Positions 18,017 to 26,410 of a stretch of DNA of 62,360 bases are shown in pieces (positions within the stretch are counted from its first letter, which is position 1; every line of letters starts with the position of its first letter). Origin of the DNA: Brevundimonas subvibrioides (GTDB lineage: Bacteria > Pseudomonadota > Alphaproteobacteria > Caulobacterales > Caulobacteraceae); the NCBI RefSeq assembly GCF_002280785.1, contig NZ_NCEQ01000015.1:1-62360 (forward strand), written 5' to 3'. A program made the translations under genes and the position numbers. The notes under the pieces were generated by a model, which saw only the letters and a program-made list of their open reading frames with translations, had not been told where the DNA came from and did no database searches.

Positions 18017-18409
18017 ATGCGCAAGACCGCCCCTCAACGACTGGCCGAACGCGAGGCCCGGGCCCGCTCGGAACTGCTCGACAGCCTGTTCGACGTCTGG
18101 ATCGGTCAGGCGAGCAATGACGCGACCCTCGACCGCCTCGGCCCGGTCGACCCGCTGAACGCCGCCGAGGTTTCGCGCGCGCTCAAGGCCGACATCGCCG
18201 CCCCCTTCGCCGAACTGACGCGTGAGACCCAGGGGCGCATCCGGGCCGCCCTGACCGTCCTCGCCTTGTCGGACGGCCAGGAGTTTCGCGCCTACTGGCT
18301 CGACCTGAGCGCGCCGTTCGGTACGACCGAAGCCGAGGCCGACGCCATCTTCCCGGTCGTCGCGCGAACCTTCGGCGTCAGACTCCCGGACACGCTGCCG
18401 GGCGGCTAG
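18017..18409 (+). CDS. Hypothetical protein in the rsmE operon
   Basis: 130-residue, mostly helical soluble protein with no signal peptide and no membrane segment. It starts MRKTAPQRLAEREARARSEL and has conserved-looking blocks LDSLFDVWIGQASNDATLDRL and SDGQEFRAYWLDLSAPFGT. I do not recognise a family. The next gene (rsmE) begins 9 bases after its stop, and codon use matches its neighbours, so it is a real resident gene. It begins 57 bases past the GIY-YIG unit. A role in translation or RNA modification is possible from context only. Confidence 0.65.
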   Translation: MRKTAPQRLAEREARARSELLDSLFDVWIGQASNDATLDRLGPVDPLNAAEVSRALKADIAAPFAELTRETQGRIRAALTVLALSDGQEFRAYWLDLSAPFGTTEAEADAIFPVVARTFGVRLPDTLPGG

Positions 18410-18418
18410 AGTCACATC

Positions 18419-19138
18419 ATGATCCGCCTCCACGTCACGCCCGACCTGTCCGCCGGCGCCGCCGTCGCCCCGACGCTCGACCAGTCGCGCTACCTGACCC
18501 AGGTCATGCGGCTGAAGCTCGGCGACGATCTGCTGATCTTCAACGGCCGTGACGGCGAATGGCGCGCCACCATCGCCGAGATACTCAAGAAGGGTGTCGT
18601 CCTGCGCGCCGGGGAACAGGTCCGCCCCCAGACCCTCGGCCCCGACCTCGACCTGATCGTCGCCGTGGTCAAGAAATCGCGCGTCGAGACCATCGTCGAG
18701 AAGGCCGCCGAACTCGGCGCCCGCCGCGTCCGCCTGACGGTAACCCAGCGCACCAATGTCGAGCACGTCCGCCTCGACCGCCTCGACGCCATCGCCATCG
18801 AAGCCGCCGAACAGACCGGCCGTCTCGACGTGCCGACCGTCGACGATCCCGAAAAACTCGCCGCCATCCTCGACGGCTGGGACGGCGCGCGCCGGCTGAT
18901 GTTCTGCGACGAGACCGGGGGCGCGCCGGTCGCCGCCGCCGTCACAGAGCCCGGTCCCTGGGCGATCCTGATCGGTCCTGAAGGCGGCTTCTCGCCCGAG
19001 GAGCGCGAGCGTCTGCGCGCCCTGCCCTTCACCACGGCCGTCTCGCTGGGTCCGCGCATCCTGCGCGCCGACACCGCCGCCATCGCCGCCATGACCCTGT
19101 GGCAGGCCGCCGTCGGCGACTGGGAGCGTGCGGCGTGA
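18419..19138 (+). CDS. rsmE: 16S rRNA (uracil-1498-N3)-methyltransferase RsmE
   Basis: 239-residue SPOUT methyltransferase that modifies U1498 of 16S rRNA in the 30S decoding region. It begins MIRLHVTPDLSAG, has a small N-terminal domain, and ends with the knot: GPWAILIGPEGGFSPEERER and SLGPRILRADTAAIAAMTLWQ, diagnostic for RsmE. Length is normal. It is second in the operon and ends with TGATG, where its stop overlaps the start of the next gene by one base. Confidence 0.95.
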   Translation: MIRLHVTPDLSAGAAVAPTLDQSRYLTQVMRLKLGDDLLIFNGRDGEWRATIAEILKKGVVLRAGEQVRPQTLGPDLDLIVAVVKKSRVETIVEKAAELGARRVRLTVTQRTNVEHVRLDRLDAIAIEAAEQTGRLDVPTVDDPEKLAAILDGWDGARRLMFCDETGGAPVAAAVTEPGPWAILIGPEGGFSPEERERLRALPFTTAVSLGPRILRADTAAIAAMTLWQAAVGDWERAA

Positions 19139-19578
19139 TGTTGGCCGAACTGGCCGTGGCCACCGTGATGGTGCTGCTGACGGTCGTCATCCACGGGGCC
19201 GGGCTGCTCGCCCTCGGCCATCTGATGGAATGGATGGAGCGCGCCCGCGGCAAGTCCCGGATCAGCCCCGTCTCGGGCGAAGGGGCCGTCGTCGCGGTCC
19301 TCTCGGCCCTCGGCCTCCTCGTCCTGCATGGGATCGAAATCTGGCTGTACGCCCTTGTCTATCGCGTCATCGGGGCGGTCGAGACCGTGCGCGAGGCGGT
19401 CTACTTCTCGACCATCGCCTATGCCTCGATCGGCTTCTCGGACGCCGCCATGGCTCCGGAGTGGAAACTGCTGGGTGCGCTCGAGGGGATTAACGGCGCG
19501 CTTCTGCTCGGCTGGTCGGTGGCCTTCTTCGTCACCCTGATGACCCGCTTCCTGCCGGCCCGGCATCACAACGGCTGA
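19138..19578 (+). CDS. Two-TM ion-channel-like membrane protein
   Basis: 146 residues with hydrophobic segments at about 5-28, 50-76 and 108-130. It resembles potassium-channel-family (Ion_trans_2) proteins: pore-like AVYFSTIAYASIGFSDAA (88-104), where a canonical filter would read TxGYGD. Here the filter-like sequence is SIGFSD, so ion selectivity is uncertain or altered. It is translationally coupled to rsmE by the TGATG overlap. The loop MERARGKSRISPVSGEG is cytosolic or periplasmic. Its role is unknown, and gshA starts 81 bases later. Confidence 0.65.
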   Translation: MLAELAVATVMVLLTVVIHGAGLLALGHLMEWMERARGKSRISPVSGEGAVVAVLSALGLLVLHGIEIWLYALVYRVIGAVETVREAVYFSTIAYASIGFSDAAMAPEWKLLGALEGINGALLLGWSVAFFVTLMTRFLPARHHNG

Positions 19579-19659
19579 CGATACGCACTGTGGCGCCTTG
19601 AGACCTGCGTCAATCTCACCCATCTAGCCGCAACGGGCCAGTCGCCCGCTGGGGCTCCC

Positions 19660-21021
19660 ATGACCGACACTGCGCCGCTCACATTCGACGACCTGGTCGG
19701 CGTCATGGCCGGGGGCGCCAAGCCCAAGTCCGAATGGCGCGTCGGCGCCGAACACGAGAAGTTCGGCTTCGACAAGTCGACCCTGCGCCGCCCGGCCTAC
19801 GACGGCCCGAACGGCATCCTGGCCATGCTGACCGGCCTGCAGCGGTTCGGCTGGTCCCCGGTCGAGGAGGCCGGCCATGTCATCGCCCTGGAACGCAGGA
19901 ACGCCGAAGGCTATGCCGCCTCGATCAGCCTGGAGCCTGGCGGCCAGTTCGAACTGTCGGGCGCCCCGCTCCAGACCATCCACGACATCTGCTCCGAGAC
20001 CGGCCAGCACCTGATGGAGGTGAAGATGGTCGCCGACGAGCTGAACCTCGGCTTCCTCGGCGCCGGTTTCGACCCGAAATGGCGGCGCGAGGACGTGCCC
20101 GTGATGCCCAAGGGCCGCTACGACATCATGCGCGCCTATATGCCGAAGAAGGGCGATCTCGGCCTCGACATGATGCTGCGCACCTGCACCATCCAGGCCA
20201 ATCTCGACTTCGGGTCAGAGGCCGACATGGTGGCGAAGTTCCGCACCTCCCTGGCGCTCCAGCCCATCGGCACCGCCCTGTTCGCCTGTAGTCCGTTCAC
20301 CGAGGGGCGACCGAACGGCTTCCTTTCGGCCCGCGCCAACGTCTGGACCGACACCGATCCCGACCGCACAGGCATGCTGGATTTCGTCTTCAAGGACGGT
20401 TTCGGCTTCGAGACCTATGCCAACTACGCCCTCGATGTGCCGATGTATTTCGCCAAGCGCGGCGAGACCTATGTCGACGCCTCGGGCCAGTCGTTCCGCG
20501 ATTTCATGGATGGAAAATTGCCCGCCCTGCCCGGCGAGTTGCCGACGATGAAGGACTGGGCCGACCACCTGACCACCCTGTTCCCGGAAGTCCGCCTGAA
20601 ACAATATCTGGAGATGCGCGGCTCGGACGGCGGCCCGTGGAGCCGGATCTGCGCCCTGCCCGCCCTGTGGACCGGCATCTTCTACGACGCCCCCTCGCTC
20701 GCTGCCGCCTGGGACCTGTGCAAGGACTGGGACATCGAGGACCACGAGCGTCTGCGTCGCGACGTGACCCGGCTCGGCCTGCGCGCCGAGGTCGCCGGGC
20801 GCTCGGTTCGTGACATCGCCGTCGACATGGTCGCCATCGCCCGCCAGGGCCTGAAGAACCGCGCCAGATTCTCCGGCGGCATGGTCGATGAGCGCGGCTA
20901 TCTGTCGGAACTGGAAGACATTGCCGACACCGGCGTCACCCCCGCCGAACGGATGCTCGACCTGTATCACGGCGAGTGGAAGGGCGACGTCGACCGCATC
21001 TACCGCGACTTCGCCTACTGA
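19660..21021 (+). CDS. gshA: Glutamate-cysteine ligase (GCS2, plant/alphaproteobacterial type)
   Basis: 453-residue enzyme making gamma-glutamylcysteine from glutamate, cysteine and ATP, the first step of glutathione synthesis. Family features: RVGAEHEKFGFD (about 26-37), SLEPGGQFELSGAPL, YDIMRAYMPKKGDLGLDMMLRTCTIQANLDF, and KQYLEMRGSDGGPWSRICALPALW. The C-terminus ends WKGDVDRIYRDFAY. This type is regulated in relatives by an intramolecular disulfide; I did not check its cysteines individually. It starts MTDTAPLTFDDLVG. Unlike in many genomes, gshB is not adjacent. Confidence 0.95.
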   Translation: MTDTAPLTFDDLVGVMAGGAKPKSEWRVGAEHEKFGFDKSTLRRPAYDGPNGILAMLTGLQRFGWSPVEEAGHVIALERRNAEGYAASISLEPGGQFELSGAPLQTIHDICSETGQHLMEVKMVADELNLGFLGAGFDPKWRREDVPVMPKGRYDIMRAYMPKKGDLGLDMMLRTCTIQANLDFGSEADMVAKFRTSLALQPIGTALFACSPFTEGRPNGFLSARANVWTDTDPDRTGMLDFVFKDGFGFETYANYALDVPMYFAKRGETYVDASGQSFRDFMDGKLPALPGELPTMKDWADHLTTLFPEVRLKQYLEMRGSDGGPWSRICALPALWTGIFYDAPSLAAAWDLCKDWDIEDHERLRRDVTRLGLRAEVAGRSVRDIAVDMVAIARQGLKNRARFSGGMVDERGYLSELEDIADTGVTPAERMLDLYHGEWKGDVDRIYRDFAY

Positions 21022-21034
21022 CCACCGGACAGCG

Positions 21035-21060
21035 AAAAGCCCGCCGCAGCGCGACGGGCT
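21035..21060 (-). terminator. Terminator between gshA and the entericidin gene
   Basis: Nine-bp stem (21038-21046 with 21052-21060, loop of 5; one position pairs as G-U only in minus-strand RNA). The minus-strand reading is followed by TTTT, so it most likely ends the entericidin transcript. It could also work weakly for gshA. Confidence 0.65.
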
Positions 21061-21088
21061 CTTCCAGTCTTCGCCGCAGCGAAGGCCT

Positions 21089-21226
21089 TTAGTTCTTGGC
21101 TTCTTCGGCGCCGGTGCTGACGGCCGAACCGGCGGCCTGCACGTCGCGGCCGACGCCCGAGATGGTGTTGCAGGCCGACACGGCGAGGGCGGCGGCGACC
21201 AGCGACAGGGTGATGATCTTCTTCAT
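21089..21226 (-). CDS. Entericidin-like small lipoprotein
   Basis: 45 residues. MKKIITLSLVAAALAVSACN is a lipoprotein signal with the lipobox SAC, followed by a short mature tail TISGVGRDVQAAGSAVSTGAEEAKN. Entericidin A/B proteins are tiny lipoproteins of uncertain role, some linked to stress or bacteriolysis. The mature peptide keeps the typical CNTxxGxGxDxxxxG pattern. The ATG at 21224-21226 is preferred over an upstream in-frame one because it starts the signal peptide directly. It is divergent from the thiamine-diphosphate enzyme gene. Confidence 0.88.
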   Translation of the reverse strand: MKKIITLSLVAAALAVSACNTISGVGRDVQAAGSAVSTGAEEAKN

Positions 21227-21341
21227 GGTGGAGTTCCCCAATGGTGAAGCTCCGATAACGCCGAGCCTGGCCCGAGGTTGCATGCCCATGGTGAAGCGCT
21301 CGAGGTCGCCAAGCCATGGGTCGATCTGCTAGTTCGCAAGG

Positions 21342-23000
21342 ATGACGCAAGCCCCCGGAACCGCCGCCCGCCGCCTCGTCGAGACCCTCGCCGTCAACGG
21401 CGTCACACGGGTCTTCTGCGTGCCGGGCGAAAGCTATCTGGCCGTGCTCGACGCCCTGGTCGACCACCCGGAGATCGAGGTCATCACCTGCCGCCACGAG
21501 GCCGGCGCCGCCAACATGGCCGAGGCCTACGGCAAGCTGACCGGCCGCCCCGGCGTCTGCATGGTCACGCGCGGTCCCGGCGCGACCCACGCCTCCATCG
21601 GCGTGCACACGGCGCATCAGGACTCGACCCCGATGATCCTGTTCGTCGGCCAGATCGCCCTCACCGACCGCGGCCGCGGCGCCTTCCAGGAAGTCGATTA
21701 CCGCGAAGTCTTCGGCGGCCTCGCCAAATGGGCGACCGAGCTGGAGAGCCCGGAGCGCACCGTCGAGATCGTCGAACGCGCCTTCGCCACGGCGCTTCAG
21801 GGCCGGATGGGTCCGGTCGTTATCGCCCTGCCCGAGGACATCCTGCACGAACCCGGCGGTCCGGCCCCGATCCGCGCCGTGACTCCGGCCAGGGGCGGCC
21901 TCGACCCTGCCTTCCTCGCCGACCTCGGCGACCGTCTGTCGAAGGCCGAACGGCCCCTGCTGGTCCTCGGCGGCTCCGGCTGGACCGACGAGGCCGCCGC
22001 CGCCATCGGCGACTGGTCCGAGCGTCTCGGTCTGCCCGTCGCCCTGTCGTTCCGCCGAAAGGACATCCTGTCGAACGACCGCACCAACTACGCCGGCGAC
22101 CTCGGCCTCGGCTGCAATCCCGAGCTGATGAAGCGGGCCAGGGACGCCGACCTGCTGATCGCCCTCGGCGCCCGGCTCGGCGAAAACCCGACCCAGGGCT
22201 ACACCCTGTTCACCCGCGACCACACGGCCGACCGGCTGGTCCATATCCATCCCGGCCCGGAGGAGCTCGGCCGCGTCTGGACGCCCCTGACCAGCGCCAG
22301 CGCCGACAACAGCCTCGCCGCCCACGCCCTCGCCACGCTCGAACCCGGCCGCACCTGGCATGATCAGGCCAGGGCCGCCCACGACCACTATCAGGCCTTC
22401 TCGACTCCCGTGCCGGTCACCGGGGCGGTCAATATGTCGGAGTGCATGGCCCACCTCGGCGAGGTTCTGCCGCCGAGCGCCGTGGTCACCAACGGCGCCG
22501 GCAACTTCGCCGCCTGGCTGCATCGCTTCTATCGCCACCGCGCCTGTCGCACCCAGCTGGGCCCGACCTCGGGCGCCATGGGCTACGGCTACCCGGCCGC
22601 CATCGCCGCCAAGTCCCTGCATCCCGACCGCGAGGTCATCTGCGTCGCCGGCGACGGCGAGTTCCTGATGACCGGCCAGGAGATGGCCACCGCCGTCCAG
22701 TTCGGCATCAAGGTCGTCGTCATCGTCGTCGACAACGGGACCTTCGGCACCATCCGCATGCACCAGGAGGGCCACTATCCCGGCCGGGTTATGGCCACCG
22801 ACCTGAAGAACCCCGACTTCGTCAGATACGCCGAGGCCTTCGGCGCGTTCGGGATCCGCTGCGAGAGCACCGAGGCCTTCCCCGCCGCGCTCCAGGCCGC
22901 CCGCGACGCCGCCAGGGACCGCCCCGCCCTGGTCCATCTGATCACCTCGGCCGAGGACATCGCGCCCAATCGGACCATCACGGGGTTGCGCGCGAAATGA
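21342..23000 (+). CDS. Thiamine-diphosphate-dependent decarboxylase/synthase of the acetolactate synthase family
   Basis: 552 residues. The N-terminal pyrimidine-binding domain has VFCVPGESYLAVLDAL and catalytic Glu53 (TCRHEAGAANMAEAYGK). The middle domain includes ERPLLVLGGSGWTDEAA, and the diphosphate domain has VAGDGEFLMTGQEM with the metal site continuing to DNGTFGTIRMHQEGHYPG. It resembles ilvB/sulfoacetaldehyde/oxalyl-type enzymes but not one assigned reaction: no regulatory (ilvN-type) subunit is adjacent and the domain order alone does not tell the substrate. It starts MTQAPGTAARRLVETLAV. Its 3' end is 156 bases from the oppositely oriented folC end. Confidence 0.88.
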   Translation: MTQAPGTAARRLVETLAVNGVTRVFCVPGESYLAVLDALVDHPEIEVITCRHEAGAANMAEAYGKLTGRPGVCMVTRGPGATHASIGVHTAHQDSTPMILFVGQIALTDRGRGAFQEVDYREVFGGLAKWATELESPERTVEIVERAFATALQGRMGPVVIALPEDILHEPGGPAPIRAVTPARGGLDPAFLADLGDRLSKAERPLLVLGGSGWTDEAAAAIGDWSERLGLPVALSFRRKDILSNDRTNYAGDLGLGCNPELMKRARDADLLIALGARLGENPTQGYTLFTRDHTADRLVHIHPGPEELGRVWTPLTSASADNSLAAHALATLEPGRTWHDQARAAHDHYQAFSTPVPVTGAVNMSECMAHLGEVLPPSAVVTNGAGNFAAWLHRFYRHRACRTQLGPTSGAMGYGYPAAIAAKSLHPDREVICVAGDGEFLMTGQEMATAVQFGIKVVVIVVDNGTFGTIRMHQEGHYPGRVMATDLKNPDFVRYAEAFGAFGIRCESTEAFPAALQAARDAARDRPALVHLITSAEDIAPNRTITGLRAK

Positions 23001-23004
23001 CTTC

Positions 23005-23151
23005 CCTTCTCCCCTTGGGGGAGAAGGTGGCTGAGCGAAGCGAAGTCGGATGAGGGGTCTCTGTCCGCCTCGTTGATCCTGCACGCGAGGAGAACGGCGC
23101 CAGCCCCCTCATCCGGCCCTGCGGGCCACCTTCTCCCCCAAGGGGAGAAGG
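23005..23151. repeat. Palindromic intergenic repeat, copy 2
   Basis: Inverted repeat between the convergent ends of the thiamine-diphosphate enzyme and folC. Left arm 23005-23057, right arm 23105-23151; the outer 27 bases (CCTTCTCCCCTTGGGGGAGA...) match perfectly. It is placed to serve as a bidirectional transcription end. Confidence 0.8.
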
Positions 23152-23156
23152 ACACC

Positions 23157-24434
23157 TCAGGTCGGCCACGTCTCCTTCGCCGCCCCCAGCACCTCGCCGG
23201 CGAGATACAGCGAGCCGCAGATCACCACCCGCCCGGCGCCGAGCCTCAGCGCGCGGCTCAGCGCGGCGTCCACCGACGACGAACTCTGCGCCCCCAGACC
23301 ATGCCCGCGCGCCACGGCCGCCAGCGCCGCCGGATCCGCCGCCGCGCCTTCGAAGCCGACGGTGAAGACGTGCGCCCCGGTGTCCTTCAAGGCCTCGAAG
23401 AATCCGCCGTGGTCCTTGTTGGCCAGCATGCCGACGATCAGGGCCAACGGACGCGGCGCCTTCCTCTGTCTCTCCCCGATAGCCTCGGCCAGAGCCCGCC
23501 CCGCATGCGGATTATGCCCTCCGTCCAGCCACAGCTCGGCCTCCGCCGCCTGGGCCATTTCGCCATAGGGACCGGACGATACACGCTGCATCCGCGCCGG
23601 CCATGTCGCCTCGGCGACGCCTCGCGCGATGGCCTCCGCCGGCAGGTCCAGCTCCAGCGCCACGGCCACGGCCAGCCCCGCATTGGCGATCTGGTGCGGC
23701 CCCTTCAGCCCTGGCGCCGGCAGGTCGAAGAACTGGTCCTGGTCCTGGAACACCATGCCGCCGCGCTCGTCCCAGGCGTCGAAGTCCACCCCCATGACCG
23801 TCAGCGGCGCATGGGCGGCCATCGCCCGCGCCTCGATCACCGCCATCGCCGCCTCCGACTGCCGCGCCACGACCCCGCGCGCCCCGGCCTTCAGGATTCC
23901 CGCCTTCTCGCCCGCCACGCTCTCGATCCGCGTGCCGAGGAACTCGGCGTGGTCCAGATCGACCGGCGCGATGACGCTCAGCAGCGGCCGCTCGATGACA
24001 TTGGTCGCGTCAAGCCTCCCGCCCAGGCCCACTTCGACGATGCACAGGTCGGCGAGCGTCTCCGCCATGGCGACGAAGGCTGCGGCGGTTGTGCTCTCGA
24101 ACACCGTGGCCTCGACGCCCTGCACGGCCTCGATCCGGTCCAGGATCGCCGACAGCGCCTCGTCCGAGATCAGCTCCCCCGCCAGCCGGATGCGCTCGTT
24201 GAACCGGACCAGATGCGGCGAGGTGTAGACATGGACCTTCAGCCCGGCCGCCTCGGCCATGGCGCGGATGAAGGCGATGGTCGATCCCTTGCCGTTGGTC
24301 CCGGCCACATGGATCACCGGCGGCAGGCGATCCTGCGGATTGCCCAGCACGGCGCACAGCGTCCGCATCCGGTCCAGCGACAGGTCGATCTTCTGGGGGT
24401 GGCGCAGGCGCAGGCGTTCGGAGACAGGATCCAT
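23157..24434 (-). CDS. folC: Bifunctional folylpolyglutamate synthase/dihydrofolate synthase
   Basis: 425 residues. It adds glutamate to dihydropteroate and to reduced folates. The Mur-ligase-like ATP-binding P-loop is VIHVAGTNGKGST (about 40-52), with HVYTSPHLVRFNERIRL, EVGLGGRLDATNV, ESVAGEKAGI and WLDGGHNPHAGRALAEA following in the expected order. Start MDPVSERLRLRHPQKIDLSL. It lies downstream of accD in the same direction but is separated from it by an opposite-strand gene, so it may have its own promoter in 24435-24541. Confidence 0.96.
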   Translation of the reverse strand: MDPVSERLRLRHPQKIDLSLDRMRTLCAVLGNPQDRLPPVIHVAGTNGKGSTIAFIRAMAEAAGLKVHVYTSPHLVRFNERIRLAGELISDEALSAILDRIEAVQGVEATVFESTTAAAFVAMAETLADLCIVEVGLGGRLDATNVIERPLLSVIAPVDLDHAEFLGTRIESVAGEKAGILKAGARGVVARQSEAAMAVIEARAMAAHAPLTVMGVDFDAWDERGGMVFQDQDQFFDLPAPGLKGPHQIANAGLAVAVALELDLPAEAIARGVAEATWPARMQRVSSGPYGEMAQAAEAELWLDGGHNPHAGRALAEAIGERQRKAPRPLALIVGMLANKDHGGFFEALKDTGAHVFTVGFEGAAADPAALAAVARGHGLGAQSSSSVDAALSRALRLGAGRVVICGSLYLAGEVLGAAKETWPT

Positions 24435-24541
24435 CTCCCGTCCTTACGCCCGAAGGCGGGCCGAGAAAATGTCGTGACCCTACAGCCTAGGCGATTGACG
24501 TTTCGTCAGTTACCCTCCGGTTGAAACGGGAGAGCTTTCCA

Positions 24542-25498
24542 ATGCCGATCGCCGCCCTCGCCTCCGCGCTGCTGCTGCTCACGGCCGCGCCGGACCTGAC
24601 CCTGCGCCAGCAGGATCAGGGGACCCGGGTTCCCGATGTCACTGTAACCGGCCGCCCGACCGAGGAGGCCGTTCGAAACTTCGTCCGTCAGGTCGCCGCG
24701 CCGCCTCGGGGCCGCGGCCTGGCCCGGTGGCGTCAGCCCGTCTGCGCCGGCACGGTTAATCTGGAACGGGAGGCGGCACAGCAGATTCTCGACCGTATCG
24801 CCGGCGCCGCCCTCGATCTCGACCTCGACGTCGGCGAACCCGGCTGTGACCCCAATCTGGTCGTCATCTTCACCACCGATGCTCCGACCCTGGCCCAGTC
24901 GATGGTGGCCGCAGACCGGTCGCTGTTCGACGCCGGCGTCGGCGGCATCGAGCGCGGCGCGGCGCCCCTGCGCGATTTCCAGACGTCCGACCGCCCCGTG
25001 CGGTGGTGGCAGATGAGTATTCCCGTAAACGCCGTCACCGGCGAACGCGCGATCCGCATGCCGGGAGAGGCGCACAGCGGCCCTCTTCCGCCGCACATCG
25101 CCAAGGCGATCGAGTGCAGCAACTGGGAGGACTGTCCGCTTGCCGCACCGATCATCCAGTCGACGACCGGGTCGCGGCTGGTCACGGCGATCGAGGATGC
25201 TCTGTACAAGACGATCATCATCGTTGACGTCGATCAGGTGGCTGACGCCTCTGCAGCATCGCTGGGCGACTATCTGGCCTTCGTCGGTCTGGCGCAGATC
25301 GATCCCCTCGCGGACACCAATGGCTACGACACTGTCCTGAACCTGTTCGATGATCCGGGCGCGGACGGCCTTTCGGAATGGGACCGGTCCTACCTGCAAG
25401 CGCTCTATAGCTCGCGGCCGGGCAACAGGTCAGCCTCAGCGCAGGCTGGCGTCATCTCCGGCATCATGATCCACGACCGGACGTCCGCCCGGGAGTAG
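24542..25498 (+). CDS. Secreted hypothetical protein inserted between accD and folC
   Basis: 318 residues from the ATG at 24542, which follows GGGAGAG; the upstream TTG frame extension is less likely. The signal-like start is MPIAALASALLLLTAAPDLT, then a TonB-box-like PDVTVTGRPTEEAVRNFVRQV, paired cysteines at VCAGTV, EPGCDP, IECSNWEDCP, and ends RTSARE. I recognise no family. It could be a periplasmic protein with two or three disulfides. It runs opposite to its neighbours, stopping 3 bases from the accD stop. Proteins opening with VTVTGRP have a pattern common in this lineage's secreted proteins. Confidence 0.7.
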   Translation: MPIAALASALLLLTAAPDLTLRQQDQGTRVPDVTVTGRPTEEAVRNFVRQVAAPPRGRGLARWRQPVCAGTVNLEREAAQQILDRIAGAALDLDLDVGEPGCDPNLVVIFTTDAPTLAQSMVAADRSLFDAGVGGIERGAAPLRDFQTSDRPVRWWQMSIPVNAVTGERAIRMPGEAHSGPLPPHIAKAIECSNWEDCPLAAPIIQSTTGSRLVTAIEDALYKTIIIVDVDQVADASAASLGDYLAFVGLAQIDPLADTNGYDTVLNLFDDPGADGLSEWDRSYLQALYSSRPGNRSASAQAGVISGIMIHDRTSARE

Positions 25499-25501
25499 CC
25501 G

Positions 25502-26401
25502 TCAGGCCGCCTGACGCCGTCCGCCCATCAGCATCGACAGCAGCTTGCCCAGGGTCTCCGGCAGGTCGGCGCGGGCGACAACGCGGTCGACCATGCCCTT
25601 TTCCTGCAGATATTCGGACCGCTGGAACCCGGGCGGCAGCTTCTCGCGGATGGTGGTCTCGATCACGCGCGGTCCCGCGAAGCCGATCAGGGCGCCCGGC
25701 TCGGCCAGGTGGATGTCGCCCAGCATCGCATAGCTGGCCGTGACCCCGCCGGTCGTCGGGTCGGTCAGGACCACGATGTAGGGAAGCTGGGCGTCCTTCA
25801 GTTCCTGAACGGCCAGGGTGGTGCGGGCCATCTGCATCAGGCTCAGCGCGCCCTCCTGCATCCGCGCGCCGCCGGCGGCGGTGAAACAGACCAGGGGCAC
25901 GCCGCGCTCGATCGCGGCCCGGGCGGCGGCGATGAAGCCTTCACCGGCCGCCATGCCCAGCGAACCGCCCATGAAGGCGAAGTCCTGGACCACCGCCACG
26001 GCCGGCGTGCCGGCGATCTCGCCGAAGCCGATGGACATGGCGTCCTTGGTTCCGGTGGCCTTGCGCGCCGCGATCAGCCGCTCGCGATAGGGTTTGCCAT
26101 CCGAGAACTTCAGCGGATCCTCGACCACGTCGGGCGAAGAGATCGCCTCATACTCGCCGTCGTCGAAGGTGTAGCCCAGCCGCTGGGTCGCGTTGATGCG
26201 CATGTGCCGGCCGGACGGCGTCACCCACAGGGCGGCCTCCAGGTCGGAGCGGTACAGCATCTCGCCGCTGTCAGGATCCTTGACCCACAGATTGTCCGGC
26301 GTCTCGCGCCGGCTGACGATCTTGCGAACGCCAGGGGCGAACCGGCTGAGCCAGCCGCCGCGCTTTTCCTGGGGAGCTTTGGGAGGGATCTTGTCGGCCA
26401 T
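25502..26401 (-). CDS. accD: Acetyl-CoA carboxylase carboxyltransferase beta subunit (AccD) without zinc-ribbon cysteines
   Basis: 299 residues. With AccA it transfers CO2 from carboxybiotin to acetyl-CoA, forming malonyl-CoA. The crotonase-fold core is intact: [63 protein letters not shown]. The usual zinc ribbon (four Cys in CPxCG and CPKCDHH) is replaced: DPDSG at 42-46 and TPSGRH at 61-66, so no cysteine remains. The region still reads [20 protein letters not shown], so the fold may be kept without zinc. Start [10 protein letters not shown]. Confidence 0.95.
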   Translation of the reverse strand: MADKIPPKAPQEKRGGWLSRFAPGVRKIVSRRETPDNLWVKDPDSGEMLYRSDLEAALWVTPSGRHMRINATQRLGYTFDDGEYEAISSPDVVEDPLKFSDGKPYRERLIAARKATGTKDAMSIGFGEIAGTPAVAVVQDFAFMGGSLGMAAGEGFIAAARAAIERGVPLVCFTAAGGARMQEGALSLMQMARTTLAVQELKDAQLPYIVVLTDPTTGGVTASYAMLGDIHLAEPGALIGFAGPRVIETTIREKLPPGFQRSEYLQEKGMVDRVVARADLPETLGKLLSMLMGGRRQAA

Positions 26402-26410
26402 TCGTTGTCT

